Of a DNA stretch of 22,755 nt, positions 1 to 6,867 are shown piece after piece (the stretch's first letter is position 1; each line of letters begins with the position of its first letter). The notes beneath the pieces were generated by a model, which was not told where the DNA came from, ran no database searches, and saw only the letters and a program-made list of their open reading frames with translations. The translations under genes were made by a program, and so were the position numbers. The stretch lies in contig CADBRK010000235.1 in NCBI GenBank assembly GCA_902797065.1, positions 1-22,755 on the forward strand, written 5' to 3'. Origin of the DNA: an uncultured Ruminococcus sp. Lineage in GTDB: Bacteria > Bacillota > Clostridia > Oscillospirales > Acutalibacteraceae.

Positions 1-2130
1 GCGCTGGATCACCATGCTGTCTTTTGCCGTGATTTTGTTGTCGTTGTTTACGTCGCCCGTTTTTACCTTCGGGGTATCTGGTGTATCGGGCGTATCGGGC
101 GTATCGGGTGTGTCGGGTGTGTCGAGGATCGGACGATTAGTATAAAACGAATCAAGCGCAGTTATATACTTCCAACTGTTCTGCGGATAATGTTCGGAAA
201 GAATTGTGCCGATATTAATTACAAACGTTCCGATATGGTACAGCGTAAGCTCTTTATAAAATTCCAGACTGCTTTCGTAATAATTATCATACGCTTCATT
301 GTAATTTCTTTTGAAGCCCTCAAAGTAATACTTAACCATCTCGGGCGGTACGTCCGCGGTATCGGGAGTATCAGGAGTAACATTAAAGCTCTCTTTGTAG
401 TGACCGACAAAAGCATCTTTCCTCGCGTCGGCTAACGCTGCATCGTCAGCGTCCAACACACCTTTTGTATCATACTCTGCCCACGGCGGTGTGTTCAGTT
501 CTTCAACGCCGAAGTCGTAACCATAAGAATATGCTGTTAAATAATGACTTGCGTATACCTCAAGATACTCTTCCGAGCGTTCTTCCGCTTTTTCGGGCAA
601 CGGAGCTTCGGTAATCGGTTCTTTACCGGCAATTGCGTCTTCGTATCCGGCATTATATCCGCTCCAGCTATCATTCTCAGCCTGTTCGGCATCAGTCGGA
701 GTCTCTCTCTGCTCCTCGCTGCGTTTTTCTTCTTCCTTTAACTGCTCGTAAGTAAGCATCCTGTCTTCAGAATTCTGAGGGTCATAATCGGGATCGTAGT
801 AATCCGCAGGCAATACCTCGCTGTAATCAATACCGTCTTTGTAGAAAAAGTCTCTCACAAGGACGGGACCCAAAGTTCTGAGTATCGGATAGAGGCTTTG
901 CTTAAATATCTCAAATTCCTCATCGGAGAGATTCATTTTTTCAGCCGTTGTTACCTCATCGATAACGATCAAAAGTTCGTCTGTGAACTGGCGGTACATT
1001 TTGTCACTGTTATGTCTTAACACGCCGCCCATCAGTTCACCCATAACGATATACAATATTTTATCGTTTGATTTCAGATCGGTCACAAAATCATTTTTAA
1101 TATAATTGAACGTCGGCTCCCATTCCTGAGCGGACTTGCTGAAATAAAGCTCTATCAGTCGGGCTGCAGTGTCATCGAAATCTCCCGAATATGTCTTTCG
1201 GGTCAGCTCGTCAGTGAGAAAGTTAATGAACTTTGAAAGAAACTCATCGACCTCAGCTTCTCTGATAGGCACTGACATAGGAGAACCACCTATGTCGATC
1301 TTATAAGTTGTTATAATTTTATCGTCGCCGATAGTGATCTCCTTACCGTTTGTATAAAGCCCCCACGACTCGGGATAGACATATGTTATAACATCATTTT
1401 TATTCTTCACGCAGAAAATATTGTCGTAGACTTTCGAGCTTACGCTGCATCGCGGCGCTTCAAATGTGTACACAAACAAATCATCGGCTGTCGTGTTGAA
1501 TTCGTTCAGATGCTCGTTGACGTAAACACCAACAAGGTCGGCAACGCTGCCTGCTCTCGAATAGCCTGCGATCCACAGCTTAACATTAGTCAGCTTATTA
1601 GATGATATGTACTCTTTCAATCGTTCAATAACTTTTTGGGCAGGTGTTTCAAAGCCTGCTATACTGCCCGACTCTCCCGCTGTAAGGTTCGCTGCCCACT
1701 CTGCGCCGTATTTATTTCCGCGGATTGATACGGCTACAAGCTCGCTGTCTCCGATTTTCTTGTGAGCAATAGCAGTACCTATCGAATCTTTTGTCGGGGC
1801 AGTATCCATGTCAAAAATCTGTATATCCGAAAAACCTATATCGTTATACAGCTTCTTGATATAAGACGATCCTTCGATCTCCATTGACGCAAATGCCAGC
1901 GCAAGCGACATGGTGACCAAATGCTGATTTTGTTCGGTTGAGGGAACGGTGAAATATGCATCGCTGTAAAAAAACTCTTCTTCTGCGGAGTTTTCTACAA
2001 ATGACGGCATATATGAAAACGTGCCGTGAATAATATCTGCTGTATCGGCAGAGGCAGTTAAAGGCAGTGCGCCTACGATCAGCGAAGCCGTAATAATGAG
2101 ACAGATAAATTTATACAGATCTTTTTTCAT
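1..2130 (-). CDS. Secreted class-3 lipase-like protein with dockerin, 3' end beyond the window
   Basis: The frame is open for 710 codons from the ATG at 2130 to the window edge, so the protein is C-terminally incomplete. Residues 1-28 form a signal peptide ending TASA. The N-terminal third resembles alpha/beta-hydrolase lipase class 3 proteins: the elbow GYSRAG puts the nucleophile at Ser191, and Asp246 in KNDVITYVYP is the likely acid. The catalytic His was not located. A charged region follows (about 450-640) with aromatic/glycine motifs such as GYNAGYEDAIAG and YGYDFG. Next comes a linker of six DTP repeats, then GDVNNDNKITAKDSMVIQR, a first dockerin calcium loop with D, N, D and D at loop positions 1, 3, 5 and 12. 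Inferred role: an extracellular esterase or lipase docked to a cohesin-bearing scaffold. The substrate is unknown. It has its own promoter and follows the copper operon terminator. Confidence 0.8.
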   Translation of the reverse strand, partial: MKKDLYKFICLIITASLIVGALPLTASADTADIIHGTFSYMPSFVENSAEEEFFYSDAYFTVPSTEQNQHLVTMSLALAFASMEIEGSSYIKKLYNDIGFSDIQIFDMDTAPTKDSIGTAIAHKKIGDSELVAVSIRGNKYGAEWAANLTAGESGSIAGFETPAQKVIERLKEYISSNKLTNVKLWIAGYSRAGSVADLVGVYVNEHLNEFNTTADDLFVYTFEAPRCSVSSKVYDNIFCVKNKNDVITYVYPESWGLYTNGKEITIGDDKIITTYKIDIGGSPMSVPIREAEVDEFLSKFINFLTDELTRKTYSGDFDDTAARLIELYFSKSAQEWEPTFNYIKNDFVTDLKSNDKILYIVMGELMGGVLRHNSDKMYRQFTDELLIVIDEVTTAEKMNLSDEEFEIFKQSLYPILRTLGPVLVRDFFYKDGIDYSEVLPADYYDPDYDPQNSEDRMLTYEQLKEEEKRSEEQRETPTDAEQAENDSWSGYNAGYEDAIAGKEPITEAPLPEKAEERSEEYLEVYASHYLTAYSYGYDFGVEELNTPPWAEYDTKGVLDADDAALADARKDAFVGHYKESFNVTPDTPDTADVPPEMVKYYFEGFKRNYNEAYDNYYESSLEFYKELTLYHIGTFVINIGTILSEHYPQNSWKYITALDSFYTNRPILDTPDTPDTPDTPDTPDTPKVKTGDVNNDNKITAKDSMVIQR
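72..125 (-). repeat. Six tandem 9-base units encoding a (Asp-Thr-Pro)n linker
   Basis: Six imperfect 9-base units encode consecutive DTP triplets just before the dockerin of the lipase-like protein. Differences are mostly at third codon positions (gat/gac, aca/acg/acc), so the peptide is conserved while the DNA varies. Pro-Thr-rich linkers commonly separate catalytic domains from dockerins. Confidence 0.85.
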
Positions 2131-2169
2131 TCCGATCGACCATCCTTTTGACATTAATATAACATTTTC

Positions 2170-2198
2170 ATTATATCACACAAACAGATAACAGGCAA
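2170..2198 (-). promoter_or_regulatory. Promoter of the lipase-dockerin gene
   Basis: On the minus strand TTGCCT (2193-2198) and TATAAT (2170-2175) are separated by 17 bases. The -10 is preceded by TGA, giving an extended -10. It lies 40 bases upstream of the ATG and downstream of the copA terminator, so this gene appears to be its own transcription unit. The ribosome site AAAGGA is about 12 bases from the ATG, which is slightly long. Confidence 0.6.
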
Positions 2199-2247
2199 CT
2201 CAATTTTTTATCATATATTTTAAACAGATCAAACAAACAACAGAAAC

Positions 2248-2287
2248 AAAAACCGACGCCGCATTTCGCAGCCTTTCGCAGCGCCGG
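2248..2287 (-). terminator. Rho-independent terminator of the csoR-copA operon
   Basis: Minus-strand RNA can pair CCGGCGCTG (2287-2279) with CGGCGTCGG (2261-2253), 9 base pairs including two G-U, followed by five U (2252-2248) and a U-rich stretch. It begins 8 bases after the copA stop codon. Confidence 0.75.
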
Positions 2288-2294
2288 CTCGTTC

Positions 2295-2495
2295 TTACTC
2301 TACTTCATAGCCCTTTTCGACAACAGCCTTTTTCAGCTCGTTAATATCGATCTCTCTGCCGAGTGTAACTACTGCCGTACCCTTCTCGTGGCTTACATCT
2401 GCGTTTGTTACCTCATCAAATGCTTCGAGGGCTTTCTTCACGTTTGCCTCGCAGTGCGGGCACATCATGCCTTTGATATTCAGTGTTACTTCCAT
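2295..2495 (-). CDS. Possible separately translated CopZ-like copper chaperone nested in the copA 3' end
   Basis: Inside copA and in the same frame, AAAGGAG (2511-2505) lies 9 bases before an ATG at 2495. Starting there would give a 66-residue protein beginning MEVTLNIKGMMCPHC, the length and fold of a free-standing CopZ chaperone with its CxxC copper site. The sequence shows a well-placed ribosome binding site; that it is used is inference. A simple history is loss of the stop codon between neighbouring copA and copZ genes, leaving the copZ start signal in place. The purine-rich codons of the Lys-rich linker could produce the site by chance. Confidence 0.5.
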   Translation of the reverse strand: MEVTLNIKGMMCPHCEANVKKALEAFDEVTNADVSHEKGTAVVTLGREIDINELKKAVVEKGYEVE

Positions 2496-4805
2496 TGTTT
2501 CATTCTCCTTTTGTTTGGTATTTTTGCCCTTTGCAGGCTTTATTTTCTTATCTCCTCCGGCGCTGTATATATCAAACAGATTCAGCCTCAGCGCATTTGT
2601 CACAACGCAGAAGCTTGAAAGGCTCATCGCCGCCGCGCCGAACATTGGGTTCATCGCCCAGCCGAACAGCGATATATACGCTCCGGCTGCCAACGGAATA
2701 CCGATAACATTATATATAAACGCCCAGAAAAGATTTTCATGTATATTCTTCAACGTCTTGCGGCTCAGCCTTATCGCAGCCGGAACATCGCTCAGTCTGC
2801 TCTTCATCAGAACAACATCAGCCGCGTCGATCGCAACATCTGCGCCTGCGCCTATTGCTATGCCTGCGTCTGCGCTTGTCAAAGCCGGGGCGTCGTTTAT
2901 TCCGTCGCCAACCATGGCGACTTTACCGTATTCGGATAAGTCACGGATTATTCTTTCTTTTTCCGACGGAAGCACCTGCGCCTTTACCTCGTCAACGCCC
3001 GCAATTCTGCCTATCACCTTTGCGGTTTTCTCATTGTCTCCCGTTATCATAACGACACGGATACCCATGTTTTTAAGCTCCGACACTGCTTTTGCGCTGT
3101 CCTCGCGTACCGTATCGGCGGCGGCAATAATACCGAGTACCCTGTCGCCCTTTGAAAAGAACATTGAAGTCTTTCCTTCCTCCGACAGACGCTCCGCCGT
3201 ATCGATCATAGACTTCGGGATATTACAGTGTTTTGCCGCAAGCTTCAGATTACCGCCTGTTACCTGCTCGTTATCGTACACAGCGGAAACGCCGCTTCCG
3301 GATAACGCTTTGAATTCGGTCAGCTCAGTCGCCGCAATACCGTTATCTTCTGCTTCTTTGACTATTGCTTTTGCGAGAGGATGCTCGCTGCTTTTTTCCA
3401 GCGAATACGCTATCCTCAGCAGCTCGTTTTTTTCGACACCGTCTGCGGGAATGATGTCTGTCACTACGGGTGCGCCGTTAGTAAGAGTACCTGTTTTATC
3501 AAGCGCAACGATCTGCGTTTTGCCCGTTATTTCGAGCGATTCCGCCGTTTTGAACAATATGCCTTTTTTTGCGCCGACACCGCTGCCAACCATTATCGCA
3601 ACAGGCGTTGCAAGCCCGAGCGCACACGGGCAGCTTATCACAAGAACTGAAACGCCCCTTGCAACCGCATAGCCCAACGTCTGCCCGATTAACAGCCAGA
3701 TCAAAAATGTGACGGCAGCTATCGAAATAACAACAGGTACAAATATACCCGAAACTTTGTCTGCGACTTTCGCTACGGGGGCTTTAGTAGCCGCAGCGTC
3801 GCTCACCGTTTTGATGATCTGCGCAAGCGTTGTATCCTCGCCCACTCTCGACGCACAGAATTTTATACAGCCCGACCGGTTTACCGTTGCTGTATAAACA
3901 CTATCTCCTTTCGCTTTATCGACGGGAATACTCTCGCCCGTAAGCGTGGATTCGTCAACTGCACTTTCTCCGCCGATCACCGTTCCGTCTGCGGGAATAC
4001 TCTCGCCCGGACGTACCACGACAATATCTCCGGGCTTTACATTTTTCGCCGGGATCGTTTGTTCTTTGCCGCCGACTTCGATCACGGCAGTTTTCGGCGC
4101 AAGGTTCATCAAAGATTTAAGCGCGTCAGTTGTTCTGCCCTTTGATTTTGCTTCAAGCAACTTTCCGACGGTTATAAGCGTCAGTATCATGGCGGCAGAC
4201 TCGAAATACAGATCATGGTGATAAGACATCACCGCTTCCATATCGCCTTTAAGCTGTACTTCTGTCATCATAAACAATACACACGTACTGTATACAAACG
4301 ACGCAGATGACCCCAGCGCTACAAGTGTATCCATATTCGGCGATCCGTGAATAATGCCTTTAAATCCGCTTATAAAGAATTTCTGATTTATGACCATGAC
4401 TATCGCCGCTAAAATAAGCTGTACGAGTCCGACGGCAATATGATTCCCATCAAAAAATGCAGGAAGCGGAAAGTTAAACATCGTATGTCCCATCGAAAAG
4501 TACATCAGAACGATCAGGAACACCAACGATGTCAGCAATCGTCCGAGAAGCTTCGGCGACTCTGTATCTTTCAGCGAGTTATCGTCAATGTCGGTTGATT
4601 CATTTGTCCCTTTGACGGACGCGCCGTAGCCCGCTTTTTCAACAGCTTCGATTATTTTTTTCGGGTCTGCATTTCCTTCAACACCCATTGAATTGGTAAG
4701 CAGACTTACCGAACACGAATCGACGCCCTCTACGCCGGAAACAGCTTTTTCTACTCTTGCACTGCACGCAGCGCAGCTCATACCGGTTATATTATACTGT
4801 TCCAT
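2295..4805 (-). CDS. copA: Copper(I)-exporting P1B-type ATPase CopA with C-terminal CopZ-like domain
   Basis: This 836-residue enzyme pumps Cu(I) out of the cytoplasm using ATP. An N-terminal heavy-metal-associated domain carries CAAC (Cys11/Cys14). The P-type core has TGES (299-302), the membrane metal site CPC (392-394), phosphorylation motif DKTGT (Asp436), the HP pair (475-476), TGDN (588-591) and GDGIND (633-638). YN (698-699) and MSLSS (727-731) in the last two membrane helices are Cu(I)-type signatures. The unusual part is a second metal-binding domain at the extreme C-terminus (771-836, CPHC at 782-785) after a Lys-rich linker. CopA usually carries such domains only at the N-terminus. 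The gene starts 9 bases after csoR and shares its operator-controlled promoter, so copper should induce it. Confidence 0.95.
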   Translation of the reverse strand: MEQYNITGMSCAACSARVEKAVSGVEGVDSCSVSLLTNSMGVEGNADPKKIIEAVEKAGYGASVKGTNESTDIDDNSLKDTESPKLLGRLLTSLVFLIVLMYFSMGHTMFNFPLPAFFDGNHIAVGLVQLILAAIVMVINQKFFISGFKGIIHGSPNMDTLVALGSSASFVYSTCVLFMMTEVQLKGDMEAVMSYHHDLYFESAAMILTLITVGKLLEAKSKGRTTDALKSLMNLAPKTAVIEVGGKEQTIPAKNVKPGDIVVVRPGESIPADGTVIGGESAVDESTLTGESIPVDKAKGDSVYTATVNRSGCIKFCASRVGEDTTLAQIIKTVSDAAATKAPVAKVADKVSGIFVPVVISIAAVTFLIWLLIGQTLGYAVARGVSVLVISCPCALGLATPVAIMVGSGVGAKKGILFKTAESLEITGKTQIVALDKTGTLTNGAPVVTDIIPADGVEKNELLRIAYSLEKSSEHPLAKAIVKEAEDNGIAATELTEFKALSGSGVSAVYDNEQVTGGNLKLAAKHCNIPKSMIDTAERLSEEGKTSMFFSKGDRVLGIIAAADTVREDSAKAVSELKNMGIRVVMITGDNEKTAKVIGRIAGVDEVKAQVLPSEKERIIRDLSEYGKVAMVGDGINDAPALTSADAGIAIGAGADVAIDAADVVLMKSRLSDVPAAIRLSRKTLKNIHENLFWAFIYNVIGIPLAAGAYISLFGWAMNPMFGAAAMSLSSFCVVTNALRLNLFDIYSAGGDKKIKPAKGKNTKQKENETMEVTLNIKGMMCPHCEANVKKALEAFDEVTNADVSHEKGTAVVTLGREIDINELKKAVVEKGYEVE

Positions 4806-4814
4806 GCTATACCT

Positions 4815-5132
4815 CTATTTCATAAGCTTCTGCAAAAGCATGATAAGTTCGTCTATGGTCTCGTCGTTCCCTGCACGAATATCATCGGCAACACAGGTGC
4901 GTATATGTTCGTTAAGAAGTTCCCGGCTGAAAGCATTGATCGCCCCGATCACCGCAGATGTCTGTATAAGCACATCGGCACAATATACGTCGTTTTCTAT
5001 CATTGTTTTTACTCCTCTGACCTGCCCTTCTATCCTGTTGAGACGGGTCAGGAGAGACTTTTTCTCTTCATCGGCACGGTGCTTGTGTTTTACACAGCAT
5101 TCTTTATTATTGTCACTCATTTTATCGTTCAT
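4815..5132 (-). CDS. csoR: Copper-sensing repressor CsoR
   Basis: This 105-residue protein belongs to the CsoR/RcnR (DUF156) family of all-helical repressors, which release DNA on binding Cu(I). The three ligands Cys51, His76 and Cys80 (x-Cys-His-Cys) are all present, with the spacing of Bacillus subtilis CsoR shifted by six residues. RLNRIEGQVRG (30-40) is the conserved helix-1 segment. The N-terminus carries extra Cys12, Cys13 and a His-Lys-His that may also touch metal. The ATG at 5132 is preceded by GGTGAG at short spacing; Met5 (5120) is an alternative start. It is first in an operon with copA and overlaps its own operator upstream, fitting autorepression. Cu(I) rather than Ni or sulfide sensing is supported by the ligand set and the adjacent CopA. 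Confidence 0.93.
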   Translation of the reverse strand: MNDKMSDNNKECCVKHKHRADEEKKSLLTRLNRIEGQVRGVKTMIENDVYCADVLIQTSAVIGAINAFSRELLNEHIRTCVADDIRAGNDETIDELIMLLQKLMK

Positions 5133-5170
5133 TCATCTCACCCGTAATTTCAATTCAAGATAACAGTTTT

Positions 5171-5199
5171 ATTATATACCCCCGAGGGGTATATGTCAA
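5171..5199 (-). promoter_or_regulatory. csoR-copA promoter with embedded CsoR operator
   Basis: The minus strand has consensus TTGACA (5194-5199) and consensus TATAAT (5171-5176) with an exact 17-base spacer. The spacer and hexamer edges form a perfect inverted repeat: ATATACCCC (5174-5182), a 3-base centre, GGGGTATAT (5186-5194). G/C-tract palindromes of this type are the known CsoR operators. A repressor bound here would block both hexamers. Confidence 0.92.
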
Positions 5200-5219
5200 G
5201 CTGTTTATAAACACAAACA

Positions 5220-5241
5220 AACACGAAATCCGAGTCGTGTT
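5220..5241 (-). terminator. Second, weaker terminator after the pilus operon
   Basis: A perfect 7-base stem (AACACGA/TCGTGTT) with an 8-base loop is followed on the minus strand by a T/G-rich tail. It lies between the main pilus terminator and the copper promoter, so it may act as a back-up. It could also be chance. Confidence 0.4.
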
Positions 5242-5291
5242 CAAAGCCGGAGTGTGCATGAAACTATATGTGTACGCACTGCGCATGTCCG

Positions 5292-5324
5292 AAAAAAAAG
5301 GAACGACCGAAAATGATCGTTCCT
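5292..5324 (-). terminator. Rho-independent terminator of the pilus operon
   Basis: A perfect 8-base stem (AGGAACGA at 5299-5306 with TCGTTCCT at 5317-5324) with a 10-base loop is followed on the minus strand by eight T. It starts about 30 bases after the last pilin stop codon. Confidence 0.85.
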
Positions 5325-5354
5325 AATGCTTTTATTCAAGACGTTTACCATCTA

Positions 5355-6824
5355 TTATGCAGCGGCAATTCTTGTTTTTCTATAAGCCTTAAGTGTAAGA
5401 ACAACTATCATAACACCTGCGAGAGCAATTCCTATACCTATAAGAGATATACCTATCGTACCTGCGCCGCCCGTAAGAGGAAGATCGGTTTTGGGTATAT
5501 TGAGTACATCGATCTTTTTCACCGGCTCTGTTTTGCCGTCTATCTTGATCTCGATAACATTCTTGTTTTCCTGATAACCGTCGGGAGTCTTTGTCTCTTT
5601 CATGTAATACGTCTGATCTTTAAGACCCGTAAAAGTAAAGATACCGTTTTTATCGGAAGTTGCCTTACCTACAACAGTCTTGCAGTCCTTATCACTGTAG
5701 AGAGTAAACTCTGCGCCGCTAAGCGGTTTATTTTCCTTATCGTGCTTGAAGCCCTCTATCGAACCTGTCCAGACTCTTACGATATTGGTCGAGATCGTAG
5801 ATTTTGTCTTAATATAGTCCGATCCCGAACCGCCTTCGGTATCCGTATCAACCGGCGGATTCTCCGTATCGGTATCGGTGGTATCGCCGTGGCCGCCCTT
5901 GCTGAGCTTTGTAAATGTAAGAGTAGCGATATTTTCGATCTTTACACCGATAGCATTCTTTGCATTTACATTGATAGCAGTCGGGAAAATAACGTCAACG
6001 CCTTTGTTCTTGTATTTAGCCAGCGTCTTAACATCAAAATTGACGCTAATTGTCTGACCGTCTACCTTGACCGTATACTTATCGGCAGGCAGTTCTTTGC
6101 CTTCAACGCTTGCCTTTACCTCATTGGCAGTCGGAGGGAAAAGGCGGTTATCAAGAATATCGCCTATCTCGTATACGTCGAATTCGGCTACTGTATCGGG
6201 GATCTGACCTGTGACTTTCCAGTAAGCTCTCTTACCGCTGAACGCTTCGATGTTAGCTTCTTCACCCCATGTTTTTCCTTCGTCGCCCGAAACAAGCTTC
6301 GATACCTTGGGATCGGGCAGCTTTGTGGGGGTTTCCTTTACGGGCTGCTTCGGATATGCATATACTTCGTACATATAATCCGTGCCGTCGGGGTTTGTCA
6401 TGGGAAGATCAACAAGGAAAGGAATAGTCTTTCCGACCGTGCCTTCGGGTGCTTTCTCTTCGATTACAAGATATCTGCCCTGCTGTGCTGCGGGAACGGT
6501 GATCTTTGTCGAGCCGTCGGCAGCCGTGGGTTCGGTCATCAGCGGAGTAACATCCTTCGGAATCGTGATCGAAGTCTCGTCATCGCCGACCTTGTAGAGT
6601 GCAAATACAGCGCCCTCTATGGCTTTAACATCGGCAAGGACTGCTTTTTCTCCGGTTACATCGACATCAACGGCTACTTCGCTTCCGTCTTTAGCTTCAA
6701 GTGCATAAATGGTAAAGGTAACGTCCTTTGTGGTGTCTTTCACAGCGGCAGCTGCGGAGAGTGCAAACACTCCGACCGCAGCCATTACTGCAAGAAGGAC
6801 ACTAAGAAATCTTTTAATTCTCAT
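5355..6824 (-). CDS. LPXTG-anchored SpaH/EbpB-like pilin, third gene of the pilus operon
   Basis: This 489-residue secreted protein would be joined covalently into a sortase-built pilus or anchored to the wall. Residues 1-26 are a signal peptide. The first domain contains the E-box-like LVIEEKAPEG and ends in YEVYAYPKQP, a pilin motif whose Lys159 is the likely lysine for sortase-C polymerisation. A middle domain (about 165-310) precedes an acidic Thr/Asp/Pro/Gly linker and a Cna-B domain (about 353-440) with AEFTLYSD and MKETKTPDGY, typical of internal isopeptide bonds. The C-terminus is LPLTGG (from 448), a hydrophobic helix and a basic tail. AAAAGGA precedes the ATG. It shares VDLPMT...YPK with the preceding pilin, so the two are paralogues. 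Family membership is clear; backbone versus minor role is not. Confidence 0.88.
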   Translation of the reverse strand: MRIKRFLSVLLAVMAAVGVFALSAAAAVKDTTKDVTFTIYALEAKDGSEVAVDVDVTGEKAVLADVKAIEGAVFALYKVGDDETSITIPKDVTPLMTEPTAADGSTKITVPAAQQGRYLVIEEKAPEGTVGKTIPFLVDLPMTNPDGTDYMYEVYAYPKQPVKETPTKLPDPKVSKLVSGDEGKTWGEEANIEAFSGKRAYWKVTGQIPDTVAEFDVYEIGDILDNRLFPPTANEVKASVEGKELPADKYTVKVDGQTISVNFDVKTLAKYKNKGVDVIFPTAINVNAKNAIGVKIENIATLTFTKLSKGGHGDTTDTDTENPPVDTDTEGGSGSDYIKTKSTISTNIVRVWTGSIEGFKHDKENKPLSGAEFTLYSDKDCKTVVGKATSDKNGIFTFTGLKDQTYYMKETKTPDGYQENKNVIEIKIDGKTEPVKKIDVLNIPKTDLPLTGGAGTIGISLIGIGIALAGVMIVVLTLKAYRKTRIAAA

Positions 6825-6867
6825 AGAACATTGTCCTTTTCATAAGTATTTTGAAATACCTTTATTA

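Noticed and set aside
72..125. Short regularly spaced repeats as a possible CRISPR
   Set aside because: The 9-base units are contiguous, have no spacers, and encode an in-frame DTP linker.
2467..3672. Plus-strand 401-codon open frame opposite copA
   Set aside because: It is a low-complexity Ser/Ala/Pro product mirroring CopA codons, with no motif and no start signals.
5268..6845. Plus-strand 525-codon open frame opposite the last pilin
   Set aside because: It is antisense to a clear LPXTG pilin, is Cys/Arg-rich without any domain or ribosome site, and arises from the pilin's codon pattern.
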